Assembly: GCA_964570285.1 (NCBI GenBank)
Contig: CAZMXP010000031.1
Coordinates: forward strand, 1-62,512
DNA from: CAZMXP01 sp964570285
Lineage (GTDB): Bacteria; Planctomycetota; PLA2
Direction: 5' to 3'
DNA length: 62,512 nucleotides
A program made the translations under genes and the position numbers. Positions 8,288 to 16,762 of this stretch are shown here, in pieces (the first letter of the stretch is position 1; each line of letters starts with the position of its first letter). The notes beneath the pieces were generated by a model. The model saw nothing but the letters and a program-made list of their open reading frames with translations. It was not told the origin of the DNA and searched no databases.

Positions 8288-8423
8288 CGCCGGCGCGCCG
8301 CAGAAGTCGTTCTGGGCGGGGACGAAGCTTCCCGAGGAGAAGCAGATCCCGGTCGGGACCTTCCGCTGCTCGCGCTGCGGCTTCCTCGAGTCCTACGCGC
8401 GGCCGGAGTTCTCGGCACGGTAG
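8288..8423 (+). pseudogene. Remnant of a zinc-ribbon-like protein gene (C-terminal part only)
   Basis: The frame ending at the TAG at 8421 reads GTKLPEEKQIPVGTFRCSRC and then GFLESYARPEFSAR, a sensible protein C-terminus with one CxxC knuckle. Upstream, the same frame runs directly into repeat module 1 and loses protein-like character, and no start codon or ribosome-binding site is convincing. The N-terminal half, which should carry the partner CxxC, is missing. I interpret it as a truncated gene; the family is not identified beyond a small zinc-ribbon protein. Confidence 0.5.
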
Positions 8424-8512
8424 GGTCCGAGCCGCGCTCCCCGGCTCCGCGCGAGCCCCGGCGTGACACCCATCCGCGTCTATAGTGGTATGCAGCACCC
8501 TTGGAGCAGCCG

Positions 8513-9088
8513 ATGGTTCCCCGGATCACTACTGCCGAACAGCTCCTCCGCGCGCAAGACGAGGGCCGCTGCGAACTCGTGCGCGGGGAGTTGCGGCGCT
8601 TGATCCCGCCCGGTGCGGACCACGGTCGCATCGCGATGCGGCTCGGGCACCGGATCGCAGACTGTGTCCTGGCACACGGCCTCGGCACGGTCTATGCCGC
8701 GGAGACCGGCTTCCTGCTGGCCCGCGACCCGGATACGGTGCGTGCACCGGACGTCGCGTTCGTACGCGCGGGACGCGCGCCGACGCCGGAGCGCGGCTAC
8801 TACCCGGGTGCTCCCGACCTCGCCGTCGAGGTGCTCTCGCACGATGATCGGCCCGGCTACGTGCGCGAGAAGGTGGGCGAGTGGCTCGAGGCGGGCGCGA
8901 GTGCGGTGTGGGTCGTCGATCCGCGGACGCGCGCCGTGACGGTCCACGAGCCGGGATGCGGGCCGCGCACGCTGCGCCTTGGCGAGGTGCTGCGGGGCGG
9001 GCGCCTCCTGCCGGGCTTCGAACTTCCGGTGGACGAGGTCTTCGGCCCTCCCCCCGGGCCCCCCTCCATCAACCCGCGAACGGCCTGA
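8513..9088 (+). CDS. Uma2-family (DUF820) restriction-endonuclease-like protein
   Basis: 191 residues. The PD-(D/E)xK-like layout of Uma2 proteins is visible: early Glu in CELVRGELRR, then RAPDVAFV, then the core APDLAVEVLSHDD followed by YVREKVGEWLEAGASAVWVV. The family is abundant in cyanobacteria and planctomycetes; its function is not firmly established, and nuclease activity is inferred from fold. The ATG at 8513 is preferred over the upstream TTG (8501) because GGAG lies six bases before it. The C-terminus FGPPPGPPS is encoded by a C6-GGG-C6 element (9050-9064), and the last 20 bases overlap tail-to-tail with the chloride channel gene. Confidence 0.88.
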   Translation: MVPRITTAEQLLRAQDEGRCELVRGELRRLIPPGADHGRIAMRLGHRIADCVLAHGLGTVYAAETGFLLARDPDTVRAPDVAFVRAGRAPTPERGYYPGAPDLAVEVLSHDDRPGYVREKVGEWLEAGASAVWVVDPRTRAVTVHEPGCGPRTLRLGEVLRGGRLLPGFELPVDEVFGPPPGPPSINPRTA

Positions 9089-11096
9089 TGTCCTCGTCCG
9101 CGCCCATGACGATCAGCGCGTCGTCCTGGCGGAAGACGTGGCCGGGCACCGGCAGCAGGCGGGTCTCGCGTCCGGACTCGGTGCGCACGATCGTCAGGAT
9201 CGTCAGCCGCGAGCGGCTGCGGAAGTTGGTCTCGGCGAGCGCGCGGCCCACCATGTCGGCGGGCAGCGGGATCCGCGCCAGCGCGTGGCCCTTCGGCATC
9301 TCGACGTAGTGCTGCGCCCCCTCCGGCTCGACGAACTTCGCGCGCAGCCCGGCCCCCTGCAGCACCTCCACCGAGAGCGCCGAGATCAGGTCGCGCCGGT
9401 CGATGACGGCGAGCAGCCGGCCCGACACCGGGTCGACGACCGGCAGCTCGTGGATCTCCGGGTCGTCGAACGCCTCGAGGATCTCCGCCAGCGTCTGGTA
9501 GGGGCGGATCGGCGGCACCGGCACCGTGAGGTCGGCCGCGATGACCGCCGCGCCGAGGTCGCGGTCGGCGAGGTAGTTCTTGATGTCGTGGATGCGGATC
9601 ACGCCGAGCAGCTCCTCCGACGCGGCGACGACGTAGATGCAGTCGCGCCGCGTCTTCTCGACCATGCCGACGATCATGTCGAAGGTCGCGGTCTCGCGGA
9701 TCCAGACCGCCTCGGTGCGCATGATGTCGGTGACGCGCGTCGTCGTCAGCGCGGTCTCCTCGATGCCCTCCGGCAGCACGACGCCGCGGCGCCGCAGCGG
9801 CGAGAGGTAGACCGACTCCACGCCGATGCCCCGCGAGACGACCGACGCGATGATCGAGGAGATCATCATCGGCAGGAAGACGTCGGTCTCCCGCGTCATC
9901 TCGAGCATCAGGATCATCGCCATGATCGGCGCGTGCGTCGTCGCGGCGAGCACCGACGCCATGCCGACGACGGCGAAGGTGCGCGGGTCGTGCGCGACCT
10001 GCGGCAGCAGCGCGTGGGCCGCCATGCCCAGCAGCAGCCCCATCGCCGCGCCGACGAAGAGCGTCGGCGTGAAGATGCCGCCCGAGCCGCCGGAGCCCGT
10101 CGTGATCGACGTCGCGAAGATCTTGAGCAGGAAGAGCAGCACGACGAACCAGAGCGCCGGCGGCACGATGTCCTCGAGCAGCAGCGTGACGGCGTGGTAG
10201 CCGTTGCCCCAGACGTGCGGCAGCCAGATGCCGATGAAGCCGAGCATCAGCCCGGCGAGCGGCAGCTTCCAGAGCGGCGCGACCGGGAGCCACGCGAAGA
10301 AGCGCTCGGCGTCGCGCATCGCGCGCACGAAGAGCCACGCCGCCCCCGCCGAGGCGAAGCCGAGCACGACGTAGATCGCGTACTCCCCCGCGTGCAGCAG
10401 CGTGAAGTGCGGCAGCACGTAGACCGGCGGCCCGCTGATGAGGTCGCCGAGCAGCCCGTCGGTCGCGAGCGCGGCGACGAGCCCGCTGCTGACCGCCGAC
10501 GCGATGAAGACCGGCGCGAGCACGTCGATCGCGAAGTTGCCGAGCACGACCTCCATCGCGAAGAGCGCGGCGCCGAAGGGCGCGTAGTAGGCCGACGACA
10601 TGCCGGCCGCGATGCCGCACCCGGCGAAGATGCCCATGCGCGCGGCGGGCAGCCCCGACAGCCGCGCGAAGCGCGCGCCGAAGGTCGCGCTCAGGTAGAC
10701 GATCGGCCCCTCGCGCCCCACCGAGCCGCCGGTCGCGATCAGCGCGAGCGACGAGAGCGCCCGCGCCAGCGTGCTGCTCACGCGGAGCTGCTGCGCCCGC
10801 TTCATCGAGACCGCCTCCATCACGTCGGGCATGCCCTGCGCCTGCCGGTGGCGCGTCAGCCCCGCGGTCAGCAGCGTCGCCGCGATCGCGCCGCCGCAGG
10901 GGATCAGCAGCGCCTGCCACCACGGCAGCCGCAGCGCCGCCTCGACGAGCCCGCCGCCGCCGATGATCGCGTGCTGCAGGCCGTAGCTGCCCAGCTGGAA
11001 GAGCGTGCCGACGAGCCCGCCGATGATCCCGACGCCCGCGGCGAACAGGAACACGCGCGGGCTCTGGGCCCAGGGGAGGCGCCGTCCGTTGCTCAT
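9069..11096 (-). CDS. CLC-family chloride channel with CBS and RCK-C-like domains
   Basis: 675-residue membrane protein: CLC transmembrane core to about residue 440, paired CBS regulatory domains, then a TrkA-C-like tail (ALARIPLPADMVGRALAETN, DDALIVMG). The selectivity motifs GSVGREGP (gating Glu129) and GGIFTPTLFVGAAMG are intact. The first CLC motif GSGIP is degenerate (QGMPDV). At the internal proton-glutamate position of Cl-/H+ exchangers, FAMEVVL has Val183 where exchangers have a second Glu, as in channel-type CLCs. It may therefore be a passive channel gated by nucleotide-sensing cytosolic domains. It converges on the Uma2 gene with overlapping 3' ends. Confidence 0.92.
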   Translation of the reverse strand: MSNGRRLPWAQSPRVFLFAAGVGIIGGLVGTLFQLGSYGLQHAIIGGGGLVEAALRLPWWQALLIPCGGAIAATLLTAGLTRHRQAQGMPDVMEAVSMKRAQQLRVSSTLARALSSLALIATGGSVGREGPIVYLSATFGARFARLSGLPAARMGIFAGCGIAAGMSSAYYAPFGAALFAMEVVLGNFAIDVLAPVFIASAVSSGLVAALATDGLLGDLISGPPVYVLPHFTLLHAGEYAIYVVLGFASAGAAWLFVRAMRDAERFFAWLPVAPLWKLPLAGLMLGFIGIWLPHVWGNGYHAVTLLLEDIVPPALWFVVLLFLLKIFATSITTGSGGSGGIFTPTLFVGAAMGLLLGMAAHALLPQVAHDPRTFAVVGMASVLAATTHAPIMAMILMLEMTRETDVFLPMMISSIIASVVSRGIGVESVYLSPLRRRGVVLPEGIEETALTTTRVTDIMRTEAVWIRETATFDMIVGMVEKTRRDCIYVVAASEELLGVIRIHDIKNYLADRDLGAAVIAADLTVPVPPIRPYQTLAEILEAFDDPEIHELPVVDPVSGRLLAVIDRRDLISALSVEVLQGAGLRAKFVEPEGAQHYVEMPKGHALARIPLPADMVGRALAETNFRSRSRLTILTIVRTESGRETRLLPVPGHVFRQDDALIVMGADEDIRPFAG

Positions 11097-11186
11097 GCGG
11101 GCAAGCCCATGAACCTACCTCTACGCCTCGCGGGGGTCAAAACCCGCGCCGGAGACGCGCGCAGGCGATTGTGCTAGCGTGGCGCC

Positions 11187-11489
11187 ATGACGGCGAAACT
11201 CGTGATCACGCTCTCCGACGATGCTGTGGCCGCGCTCCGCTCGAACAAGTCCATCTCCGTCCGCGTCACCGCCGGCAAAGCCGCCGCCGAAGGCGAGGCG
11301 CGGGAGGGAAGCCTGCCCGCCCGGGTCGTCTCCTGGGCGAAGTCGAGCCGCAAGGAGTTCGGCACCAAGGACGTGACCAAGCAGTTCAAGCTCTCGCGCG
11401 CCCACGCGTCGATGCTGCTGAGCCGGCTCGCGGGGGGCGGCTTCCCGATCCGGCGCAAGAGGCGCGGGCTCTACGCCTACAAGGGCTGA
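11187..11489 (+). CDS. Small putative winged-helix DNA-binding protein
   Basis: 100 residues. The first half is a short beta/alpha segment (LVITLSDDAVAALRSNKSIS), the second a basic helix-turn-helix-like region, GTKDVTKQFKLSRAHASMLL, followed by a wing-like IRRKRRGLYAYKG. I do not recognise a named family; the shape resembles a winged helix used to read DNA. It ends three bases before the aldehyde dehydrogenase ATG, so it is probably co-transcribed and may regulate that gene. Function is inferred only from shape. Confidence 0.7.
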   Translation: MTAKLVITLSDDAVAALRSNKSISVRVTAGKAAAEGEAREGSLPARVVSWAKSSRKEFGTKDVTKQFKLSRAHASMLLSRLAGGGFPIRRKRRGLYAYKG

Positions 11490-11492
11490 TCC

Positions 11493-13034
11493 ATGTCGGG
11501 GGGGGCCGGGGGGGCGATCCACGACCTGCTGCGCACGCTCGGCCTCGGCGCCGAGTCGCAGGGCGCGTGGACCGGCGACGCGCTGCCCGGGTCCCCCGGG
11601 CCCCCCCTCGAATCCCTGGCGCCCGCGACGGGCGCCAGGCTCGGCACCGTCCTGCAGGCGGGCGCGGAGCAGGTGGAGGCGGTCGTGCGCTGCGCCGCGG
11701 ACGCCTTCGCGCGCTGGCGCGAGGTGCCCGCGCCGCGCCGCGGCGAGATCGTGCGGCAGTTCGGCGACGCGCTGCGCGCGAGGAAGGAGGCGCTCGGCGA
11801 CCTCGTCTCGCTCGAGACCGGCAAGATCCGCGCCGAGGGGCGCGGCGAAGTGCAGGAGATGATCGACATCTGCGACTTCGCGACCGGGCTCTCGCGCCAG
11901 CTCTACGGCCTCTCGATGCACAGCGAGCGCCCGCGCCACCGCATGTACGAGCAGTGGCATCCGCTCGGCATCGTCGGCGTGATCAGCGCGTTCAACTTCC
12001 CCGTCGCGGTCTGGGCGTGGAACGCGGCGCTCGCGTGGGTCTGCGGCAACGTCGTGGTCTGGAAGCCGTCGGAGAAGGCGCCGTTCTGCGCGGTGGCCTG
12101 CCAGCGGATCGCGCACGACGTGCTCCGGAACAACGGCTTCGACCGCGGCGTCTCGACGCTGCTGATCGGGCCCGTCGAGACGGTGGGCGAGCGGCTCGTC
12201 GCCGACCGGCGCATCCCCCTGGTGAGCGCGACGGGCTCGACGCGCATGGGCCGCCGCGTCGGCGCGGTCGTCGCGGAGCGGTTCGGCAGGACCATCCTCG
12301 AGCTCGGGGGCAACAACGCGGTGGTCGTCACGGCGAAGGCCGACCTCGATCTCGCGCTGAGGGCGATCGCCTTCGGCGCGCTGGGCACCGCGGGCCAGCG
12401 CTGCACGTCGACGAGGCGCGTGATCGCGCACGAGACGGTCTACGGGAAGCTGCGCGAGAGGCTGCTCGCGGTCTACGCGAGCGCGAAGATCGGCGATCCG
12501 CTCGACGAGGGCACCCTCGTCGGGCCGCTGATCGACCGCGCCGCGGTGCAGGCGGTGCAGCGCGCCGTCGAGGCGGTGCGCGCGCAGGGCGGCACGATCC
12601 TCTGCGGCGGCGACCCGCTGCCGGGGCCCGGGTCGTTCGTGGCCCCCGCGATCGCCGAGGTGACCGCGGCGATGCCGATCGTCCGGGAGGAGACCTTCGG
12701 CCCGCTGCTCCATCTCATGCGCTACAAGACCCTCGACGAGGCGATCGCGATGCACAACGACGTGCCGCAGGGGCTCTCGTCGGCGATCTTCACGACCGAC
12801 CTCGCGGAGGCGGAGACCTTCCTCTCGTGCATCGGCAGCGACTGCGGCATCGCCAATGTCAACATCGGCACCAGCGGCGCCGAGATCGGGGGGGCCTTCG
12901 GGGGGGAGAAGGAGACCGGCGGCGGCCGCGAGTCGGGGAGCGACTCCTGGAAGGCCTACATGCGCCGCCAGACCAACACGATCAACTGGTCGCCGGACCT
13001 GCCGCTCGCGCAGGGGATCCGGTTCGACGTGTGA
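11493..13034 (+). CDS. amaB: ALDH7-type aldehyde dehydrogenase (alpha-aminoadipic semialdehyde dehydrogenase-like)
   Basis: 513-residue NAD-dependent dehydrogenase. Family landmarks are GIVGVISAFNFPVAVWAWN, ELGGNNAVV with the catalytic Glu, GQRCTSTRR with catalytic Cys304, and the diagnostic C-terminus FGGEKETGGGRESGSDSWK and LPLAQGIRF. These match ALDH7/AmaB enzymes, which oxidise 2-aminoadipate semialdehyde in lysine catabolism; a broader aldehyde range is possible. The extreme N-terminus MSGGAGGAIHD is encoded by a G8-CC-G7 element directly behind the start codon, and a second element (C5-GGG-C7 at 11593-11607) encodes PGSPGPP, so the first 40 residues look locally remodelled relative to the family. 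The haem-binding gene follows after six bases. Confidence 0.92.
   Translation: MSGGAGGAIHDLLRTLGLGAESQGAWTGDALPGSPGPPLESLAPATGARLGTVLQAGAEQVEAVVRCAADAFARWREVPAPRRGEIVRQFGDALRARKEALGDLVSLETGKIRAEGRGEVQEMIDICDFATGLSRQLYGLSMHSERPRHRMYEQWHPLGIVGVISAFNFPVAVWAWNAALAWVCGNVVVWKPSEKAPFCAVACQRIAHDVLRNNGFDRGVSTLLIGPVETVGERLVADRRIPLVSATGSTRMGRRVGAVVAERFGRTILELGGNNAVVVTAKADLDLALRAIAFGALGTAGQRCTSTRRVIAHETVYGKLRERLLAVYASAKIGDPLDEGTLVGPLIDRAAVQAVQRAVEAVRAQGGTILCGGDPLPGPGSFVAPAIAEVTAAMPIVREETFGPLLHLMRYKTLDEAIAMHNDVPQGLSSAIFTTDLAEAETFLSCIGSDCGIANVNIGTSGAEIGGAFGGEKETGGGRESGSDSWKAYMRRQTNTINWSPDLPLAQGIRFDV
11498..11514 (+). repeat. Double G-tract element (G8-CC-G7) at a gene start
   Basis: Eight G, CC, seven G, beginning three bases after the ATG of the aldehyde dehydrogenase and encoding GGAGG. 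The same 17-base string recurs at 42184 and 49972. Confidence 0.85.
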
Positions 13035-13040
13035 GCCCCG

Positions 13041-13502
13041 ATGAAGCGGATTCTCAAGCGGATCCTCGCCGTGCTGGTCGTCGCTATGGTGGCGATCCAG
13101 TTCGTGCGCCGACCGGACCGGAGCGTGCCCGAGTTCGACCGGACCGCCACGCTCGCGGCGCGCTTCGCGCCGCCGGAGGGCGTCGAGCGGTTGCTGCGGA
13201 CCTGCTGCTACGACTGCCACTCCTACGAGACGCGCTGGCCCTGGTACAGCCGCGTCGCGCCCTTCTCGTGGCTGATCGCGCATGACATCGTGGAGGGCCG
13301 CGAGGCGATGAACTTCTCGACGATCGGCGCCGAGGATCCCGACGACCAGCGGGAGATGCTGAAGGAGTGCGCCCGCGAGGTCAAGCGCGGCAAGATGCCG
13401 CTCGACATCTACACGACGATCCACAAGGACGCGATCCTCTCCGACGCCCAGCGCGACGAACTCGACGACTGGTTCCGCGACGCCGCGAAGCGGGCGCGGT
13501 AG
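13041..13502 (+). CDS. Haem-binding domain protein (exported, c-type haem motif)
   Basis: 153 residues with an N-terminal signal anchor (basic MKRILKRI, then a hydrophobic stretch) and a single CYDCH haem-attachment motif within RTCCYDCHSYETRWPWYS. The combination with W-P-W-Y and later MPLDIYTTIHKDAIL, SDAQRDELDDWF matches the Haem_bd family (PF14376-like) of small periplasmic cytochromes. It follows the aldehyde dehydrogenase at six bases, suggesting co-expression; it may accept electrons, but no partner is indicated. A G5-CGC-G5 element (13506-13518) lies right after the stop. Confidence 0.88.
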   Translation: MKRILKRILAVLVVAMVAIQFVRRPDRSVPEFDRTATLAARFAPPEGVERLLRTCCYDCHSYETRWPWYSRVAPFSWLIAHDIVEGREAMNFSTIGAEDPDDQREMLKECAREVKRGKMPLDIYTTIHKDAILSDAQRDELDDWFRDAAKRAR

Positions 13503-13580
13503 GGAGGGGGCGCGGGGGCCACATCCGGCACACCCGCGCGGGAGGCGGCGCAGGCTGGCATACTGTCCGCGGGCCCCCGG

Positions 13581-15377
13581 ATGAAGCGCCTCTTCCACTT
13601 TGTGGCCGTCCTCTTCCTCGCGGCACCCGTCGCGCCGCAGGAGGGGAGAGACCCGCCGCTCCCCGAGGACCGTCGCATGGAGTGGAAGCCCGGGATCCCC
13701 GGAGGCATCCCGTCCCTGCCCGTGTTCGCGAACGTGAGGCACGCGCGCTATGGCGCTCGGGGGGACGGCCGCGCCGACGACACCGCGTCGATCCAGAGGG
13801 CGCTCGACGACTGTCCCGAGGGGAAGGCCGTCCTCGTGCCCGCGGGCACCTATCGCCTGACGGCCTCGCTCGACATCCGGCGCGGGATCGTGCTGCGCGG
13901 CGAGGGCCCGGACCGGACGCGGCTCGTCAACGAGGCGGGCTCCGGGAACGCCCTCTCGATCTGCAACTACGACAACGAGGCCGTCGCCAGGATCGTCAAG
14001 GGTGCCGCGAGGGGCTCGACCGCGATCGAGGTTGACGACGCCGCGCGCCTCCGCGAGGGCGACCTGCTGCTCGTGGACCAGCTCAACGATCCCGACCTCG
14101 TGAGCATCGAGGGCGAGGGCGGCACCTGCCGCTGGGCGGGGCGCGAGGGGGGGAAGCGCGCCATGGGGCAACTCGTCGAGCTCGTGAAGCGGGACGGGAA
14201 CCGGCTCGCGCTCAGCCGCCCGCTCGCCATCCCGTTCAAGGACTCGCTCGCGCCGCAGGCCGTGCGCAGCTCGGACAAGGTGATCCGCCGTGCCGGCATC
14301 GAGGACCTCCACCTCGAGACGACGAGGCGGCGCACCGACGAGGGCAGCTCGATCAAGTTCTGGAATGCCGTCCACTGCTGGGTAAGAAACGTCGAGTCGA
14401 GCCGCGGCTGGTTCGGCGGGCATGTCACGCTCAAGAGGTGCCTCGGCTGCGAGGTGCGCGACAGCTACTTCCACCACGCCCACGCCTACGGCACCGGACA
14501 CGGCTACGCCGTGCTCGTCACGGGGCAGAGCACCGACACGCTCGTCGAGAACAACACCTGCTACCACCTCAACACCGGCCCGCAGTGCGCGTGCAGCGGC
14601 CCGGGCAACGTCATCGCGTACAACTTCTCGTTCCAGACGTGGGGCCGCGACTACCCCAAGACCGACTGGGTCCACGCGGATCTCTGCCAGCATGCCGCGC
14701 ACCCGTTCCTGACGCTCTTCGAGGGGAACGTCGTCGGGTCCCTCTGCTTCGACTTCTACTGGGGGTCGTCGAGCCACAACACGCTCTTCCGCAACGCGAT
14801 CGACATGCGGAACCCCCGCCTGGACAGCCGGCCGATGACGCGCAACGTGGTCGGGATCCGCCTCGACCGGTTCAGCCGCTTCAACAGCGCGCTCGGGAAC
14901 GTGCTCGGCCACGAGGGGCTCGACGCGGAGGTTGAAAGCGACGGCCGGTCCGCGTTCGCGAAGCCCGTCGTGTGGAGCTTCGGCCACCCGGGAGATCCCG
15001 AGGTGAAGAGGACGCTCCTGCGCCACGGCAACTTCGACTGGGTGACGGGCAGGGTGCAGTGGGACCCCGCCATCGCCGACCACCGGCTGCCCCACTCGCT
15101 CTACCTCACGTCGAAACCGGCCTTTTTCGGCAGGCTGCCGTGGCCGCCCGTCGGCCCAGACCGGAGGCCGATGGTCTCCTCCATCCCGGCGCGCGAGAGA
15201 TTCCTCGCGATCCCGGCCGAGGAGCGCGAGGCGCAGGATCTGCTCTACCTCGGGGAGTTCCAACTCGCCGCGGGCGAGAGGGAGGAGGCGCGCAGGGTGT
15301 TCGAGGATCTGCTGCGCAAGCACGGCAAGAGTCCCTTCGCCGCCGCGGCGCGAAGGCACGTAGAGGGGCTGCGGTAG
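13581..15377 (+). CDS. Secreted right-handed beta-helix (pectate-lyase-like) protein
   Basis: 598 residues with a cleavable signal (MKRLFHFVAVLFLAAPVA). The mature protein begins with the Pectate_lyase_3/glycosyl-hydrolase-28-like repeat YGARGDGRADDTASIQRALD and the strand pattern VLVPAGTYRLTASLDI, RGIVLRGEG. This is followed by parallel-helix turns such as NTLFRNAIDM, VENNTCYH and GNVIAYNF. Several Cys and His residues cluster around 290-390. The last 40 residues form a TPR-like helical tail. It probably cleaves or binds a polysaccharide outside the cytoplasm; the substrate is unknown. It converges with the viperin-like gene 98 bases away. Confidence 0.85.
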   Translation: MKRLFHFVAVLFLAAPVAPQEGRDPPLPEDRRMEWKPGIPGGIPSLPVFANVRHARYGARGDGRADDTASIQRALDDCPEGKAVLVPAGTYRLTASLDIRRGIVLRGEGPDRTRLVNEAGSGNALSICNYDNEAVARIVKGAARGSTAIEVDDAARLREGDLLLVDQLNDPDLVSIEGEGGTCRWAGREGGKRAMGQLVELVKRDGNRLALSRPLAIPFKDSLAPQAVRSSDKVIRRAGIEDLHLETTRRRTDEGSSIKFWNAVHCWVRNVESSRGWFGGHVTLKRCLGCEVRDSYFHHAHAYGTGHGYAVLVTGQSTDTLVENNTCYHLNTGPQCACSGPGNVIAYNFSFQTWGRDYPKTDWVHADLCQHAAHPFLTLFEGNVVGSLCFDFYWGSSSHNTLFRNAIDMRNPRLDSRPMTRNVVGIRLDRFSRFNSALGNVLGHEGLDAEVESDGRSAFAKPVVWSFGHPGDPEVKRTLLRHGNFDWVTGRVQWDPAIADHRLPHSLYLTSKPAFFGRLPWPPVGPDRRPMVSSIPARERFLAIPAEEREAQDLLYLGEFQLAAGEREEARRVFEDLLRKHGKSPFAAAARRHVEGLR

Positions 15378-15475
15378 GTCGCATCAGGCATCGGGAGGGC
15401 GCGGGGGGCGACGATCGCCGGCGCGGAGCCGACGACCGGATCCGTGCGACCTCGATCCGACGAGGGGATTCCGCA

Positions 15476-16366
15476 TCATGCAGCCCGTCCGTCTGCCGCG
15501 CCGGGACCGCGCCAGTCGTAGGATCCGCCCCTGGCGACGAACGCCGCAGGCGACCAGTCGATCTGCCGGGCGGCCTCCTCGACTCCGATGTCGAGCACCG
15601 GCCCGCTGTAGACGTGCCGTCCCGTGGAGTTCCCGAAGAACCGCCTCTCCGGGTCGATCATCAGATAGGAGCCCTTGATCGAGGCCTCGCTTTCGCAGAC
15701 CGGCGCAAGGTCGGCGTGCCGGTCGCAGAAGGCGGCGAACTGCTCCTCGGTGACCGCGTACCGATCGATCGTGGAGCCGTTCTGGTCCTCGATGCGCGTG
15801 GCCTGGAGCACCTTCCACCGGTCCGGGCCGATCTCGCGGACGAGATCGTGGAGGTCCTCCCGCCAGTTGAGGCTGTTGACGACCGTGTTGAGCTTGAGTC
15901 GGATGTGGGGGTGCCGGCGGAGGCAGGCGACGGCCGCGCGCACGGTCGCCCCATGGGCGCCGAAGCCCCGGCCGAGCCTCGCGTTCGTGCTGTCATCGGC
16001 GCTCTCGATGCTGAGCGCGACCCAGTCGAGGTCCGCGGCGGTCTGCTCGAGGAAGGCGCGCGAGAGGCGTGTGCCGTTGGTGACGAGCGACGAGACGAGG
16101 CCAGACGCCCGCGTCGCCCGCAGCAGCTCCGGGAGGTAGGGCACAAGGGTCGGCTCGCCCCCGGCGAAGGTGATCTTGTCGATCTTGTAGCGGCCGAGGA
16201 GGGGCGGCGTTGCGCCGAGAAGGCGTATGACCGCGAGCCAGGGCTCGGGGCTCCGCGAGGCCCGGAGCCCCGCGAAGACCGCGTAGCAGAAACCGCACTT
16301 GTAGTTGCACGCGGGTGTGATGTGCAGGTTCACGGTTACGGGAACGAACGACTCGACCGTACGCAC
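15476..16366 (-). CDS. Prokaryotic viperin homologue (antiviral radical SAM ddhNTP synthase)
   Basis: 296 residues. The radical-SAM cluster motif is CNYKCGFC (Cys20, Cys24, Cys27), then ITFAGGEPT, SLVTNG and ALSIESADD. Beyond the generic fold, several blocks follow human viperin: NLHITPACNYKCGFC, RLGRGFG, LKLNTVVNSLN, DRWKVLQATRIE, SYLMIDPERRFF, and a C-terminus LDIGVEEAARQ with ARGGSYDW. Viperins convert CTP, and in bacteria also GTP or UTP, to 3'-deoxy-3',4'-didehydro nucleotides that terminate viral RNA synthesis. The GTG at 16366 is chosen because AAGGAG sits seven bases upstream. No nucleotide kinase gene is adjacent; the divergent neighbour is a TPR-CHAT protease. Family recognition is by alignment from memory, and the blocks are distinctive. 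Confidence 0.88.
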   Translation of the reverse strand: MRTVESFVPVTVNLHITPACNYKCGFCYAVFAGLRASRSPEPWLAVIRLLGATPPLLGRYKIDKITFAGGEPTLVPYLPELLRATRASGLVSSLVTNGTRLSRAFLEQTAADLDWVALSIESADDSTNARLGRGFGAHGATVRAAVACLRRHPHIRLKLNTVVNSLNWREDLHDLVREIGPDRWKVLQATRIEDQNGSTIDRYAVTEEQFAAFCDRHADLAPVCESEASIKGSYLMIDPERRFFGNSTGRHVYSGPVLDIGVEEAARQIDWSPAAFVARGGSYDWRGPGAADGRAA

Positions 16367-16762
16367 GACTGAGCTCCTTTCGGAGTGTCGGGGACCGTGG
16401 AGACGCGGGAGCACGCGGCGTGCCAGCGTCGACCGCGCGCGACAGTCGTTGCGTGGGTCCGACGGTGGCGTCGGGTCGCGAAGACAGGCCTCGCACGGCA
16501 GGCGGACACCAGCGCGATCGACGCTCGGCGATCGGGACGTGAGGCCGAGAGTGTCCCCATGGCCGCGTAGCGGCAGTCTCCACATGGAGACATGGCGCAG
16601 CTCCCTCGCGGGGTCCGACTTCAGCTTTCGCGCCTCCTCCCTCCCCCCGCGCCCCCCTTCCTCCTCCCCGGTGAGGCGCCGAAGTGGCGCGCGAGGTGCT
16701 GCCCCCTCTCGGGGACCTGCCGGCCGGGCGCGCCCGCGCGCCCGGTGGAGCCGTAGGCGACA
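16367..16762. other. Divergent control region between the viperin-like and TPR-CHAT genes
   Basis: Nearly 400 bases without a supportable gene, of visibly lower GC than the flanks in 16380-16620. It must contain the promoters of both defence-type genes. It holds a perfect inverted repeat (16576-16591) and a C6-GCG-C6 element (16643-16657). No clear sigma-70 boxes are seen. Confidence 0.6.
16576..16591. promoter_or_regulatory. Perfect inverted repeat, possible operator
   Basis: GTCTCCA-CA-TGGAGAC: two perfect 7-base arms around a 2-base centre, located between the divergent viperin-like and CHAT genes, 172 bases before the CHAT ATG. A related half-site GTGGAGACGCGG occurs near 16396. The size and symmetry suit a dimeric repressor, but no regulator is identified, so the role is inferred. 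Confidence 0.4.

Noticed and set aside
7700..8512. Genes in the repeat region, including short frames of 60-130 codons on both strands
   Set aside because: They cross the repeat modules, share no similarity in frame between copies A and B, and lack ribosome-binding sites. Only the 3' zinc-ribbon remnant reads as protein.
12888..12906. G7-CCTTC-G7 string in the aldehyde dehydrogenase
   Set aside because: It encodes the family-conserved GGAFGGEK motif, so it is explained by protein conservation rather than the dispersed G-tract element.
11121..15359. Minus-strand open frame of about 1400 codons antisense to the ALDH, haem-binding and beta-helix genes
   Set aside because: No recognisable domain; explained by high GC and the strong plus-strand genes.
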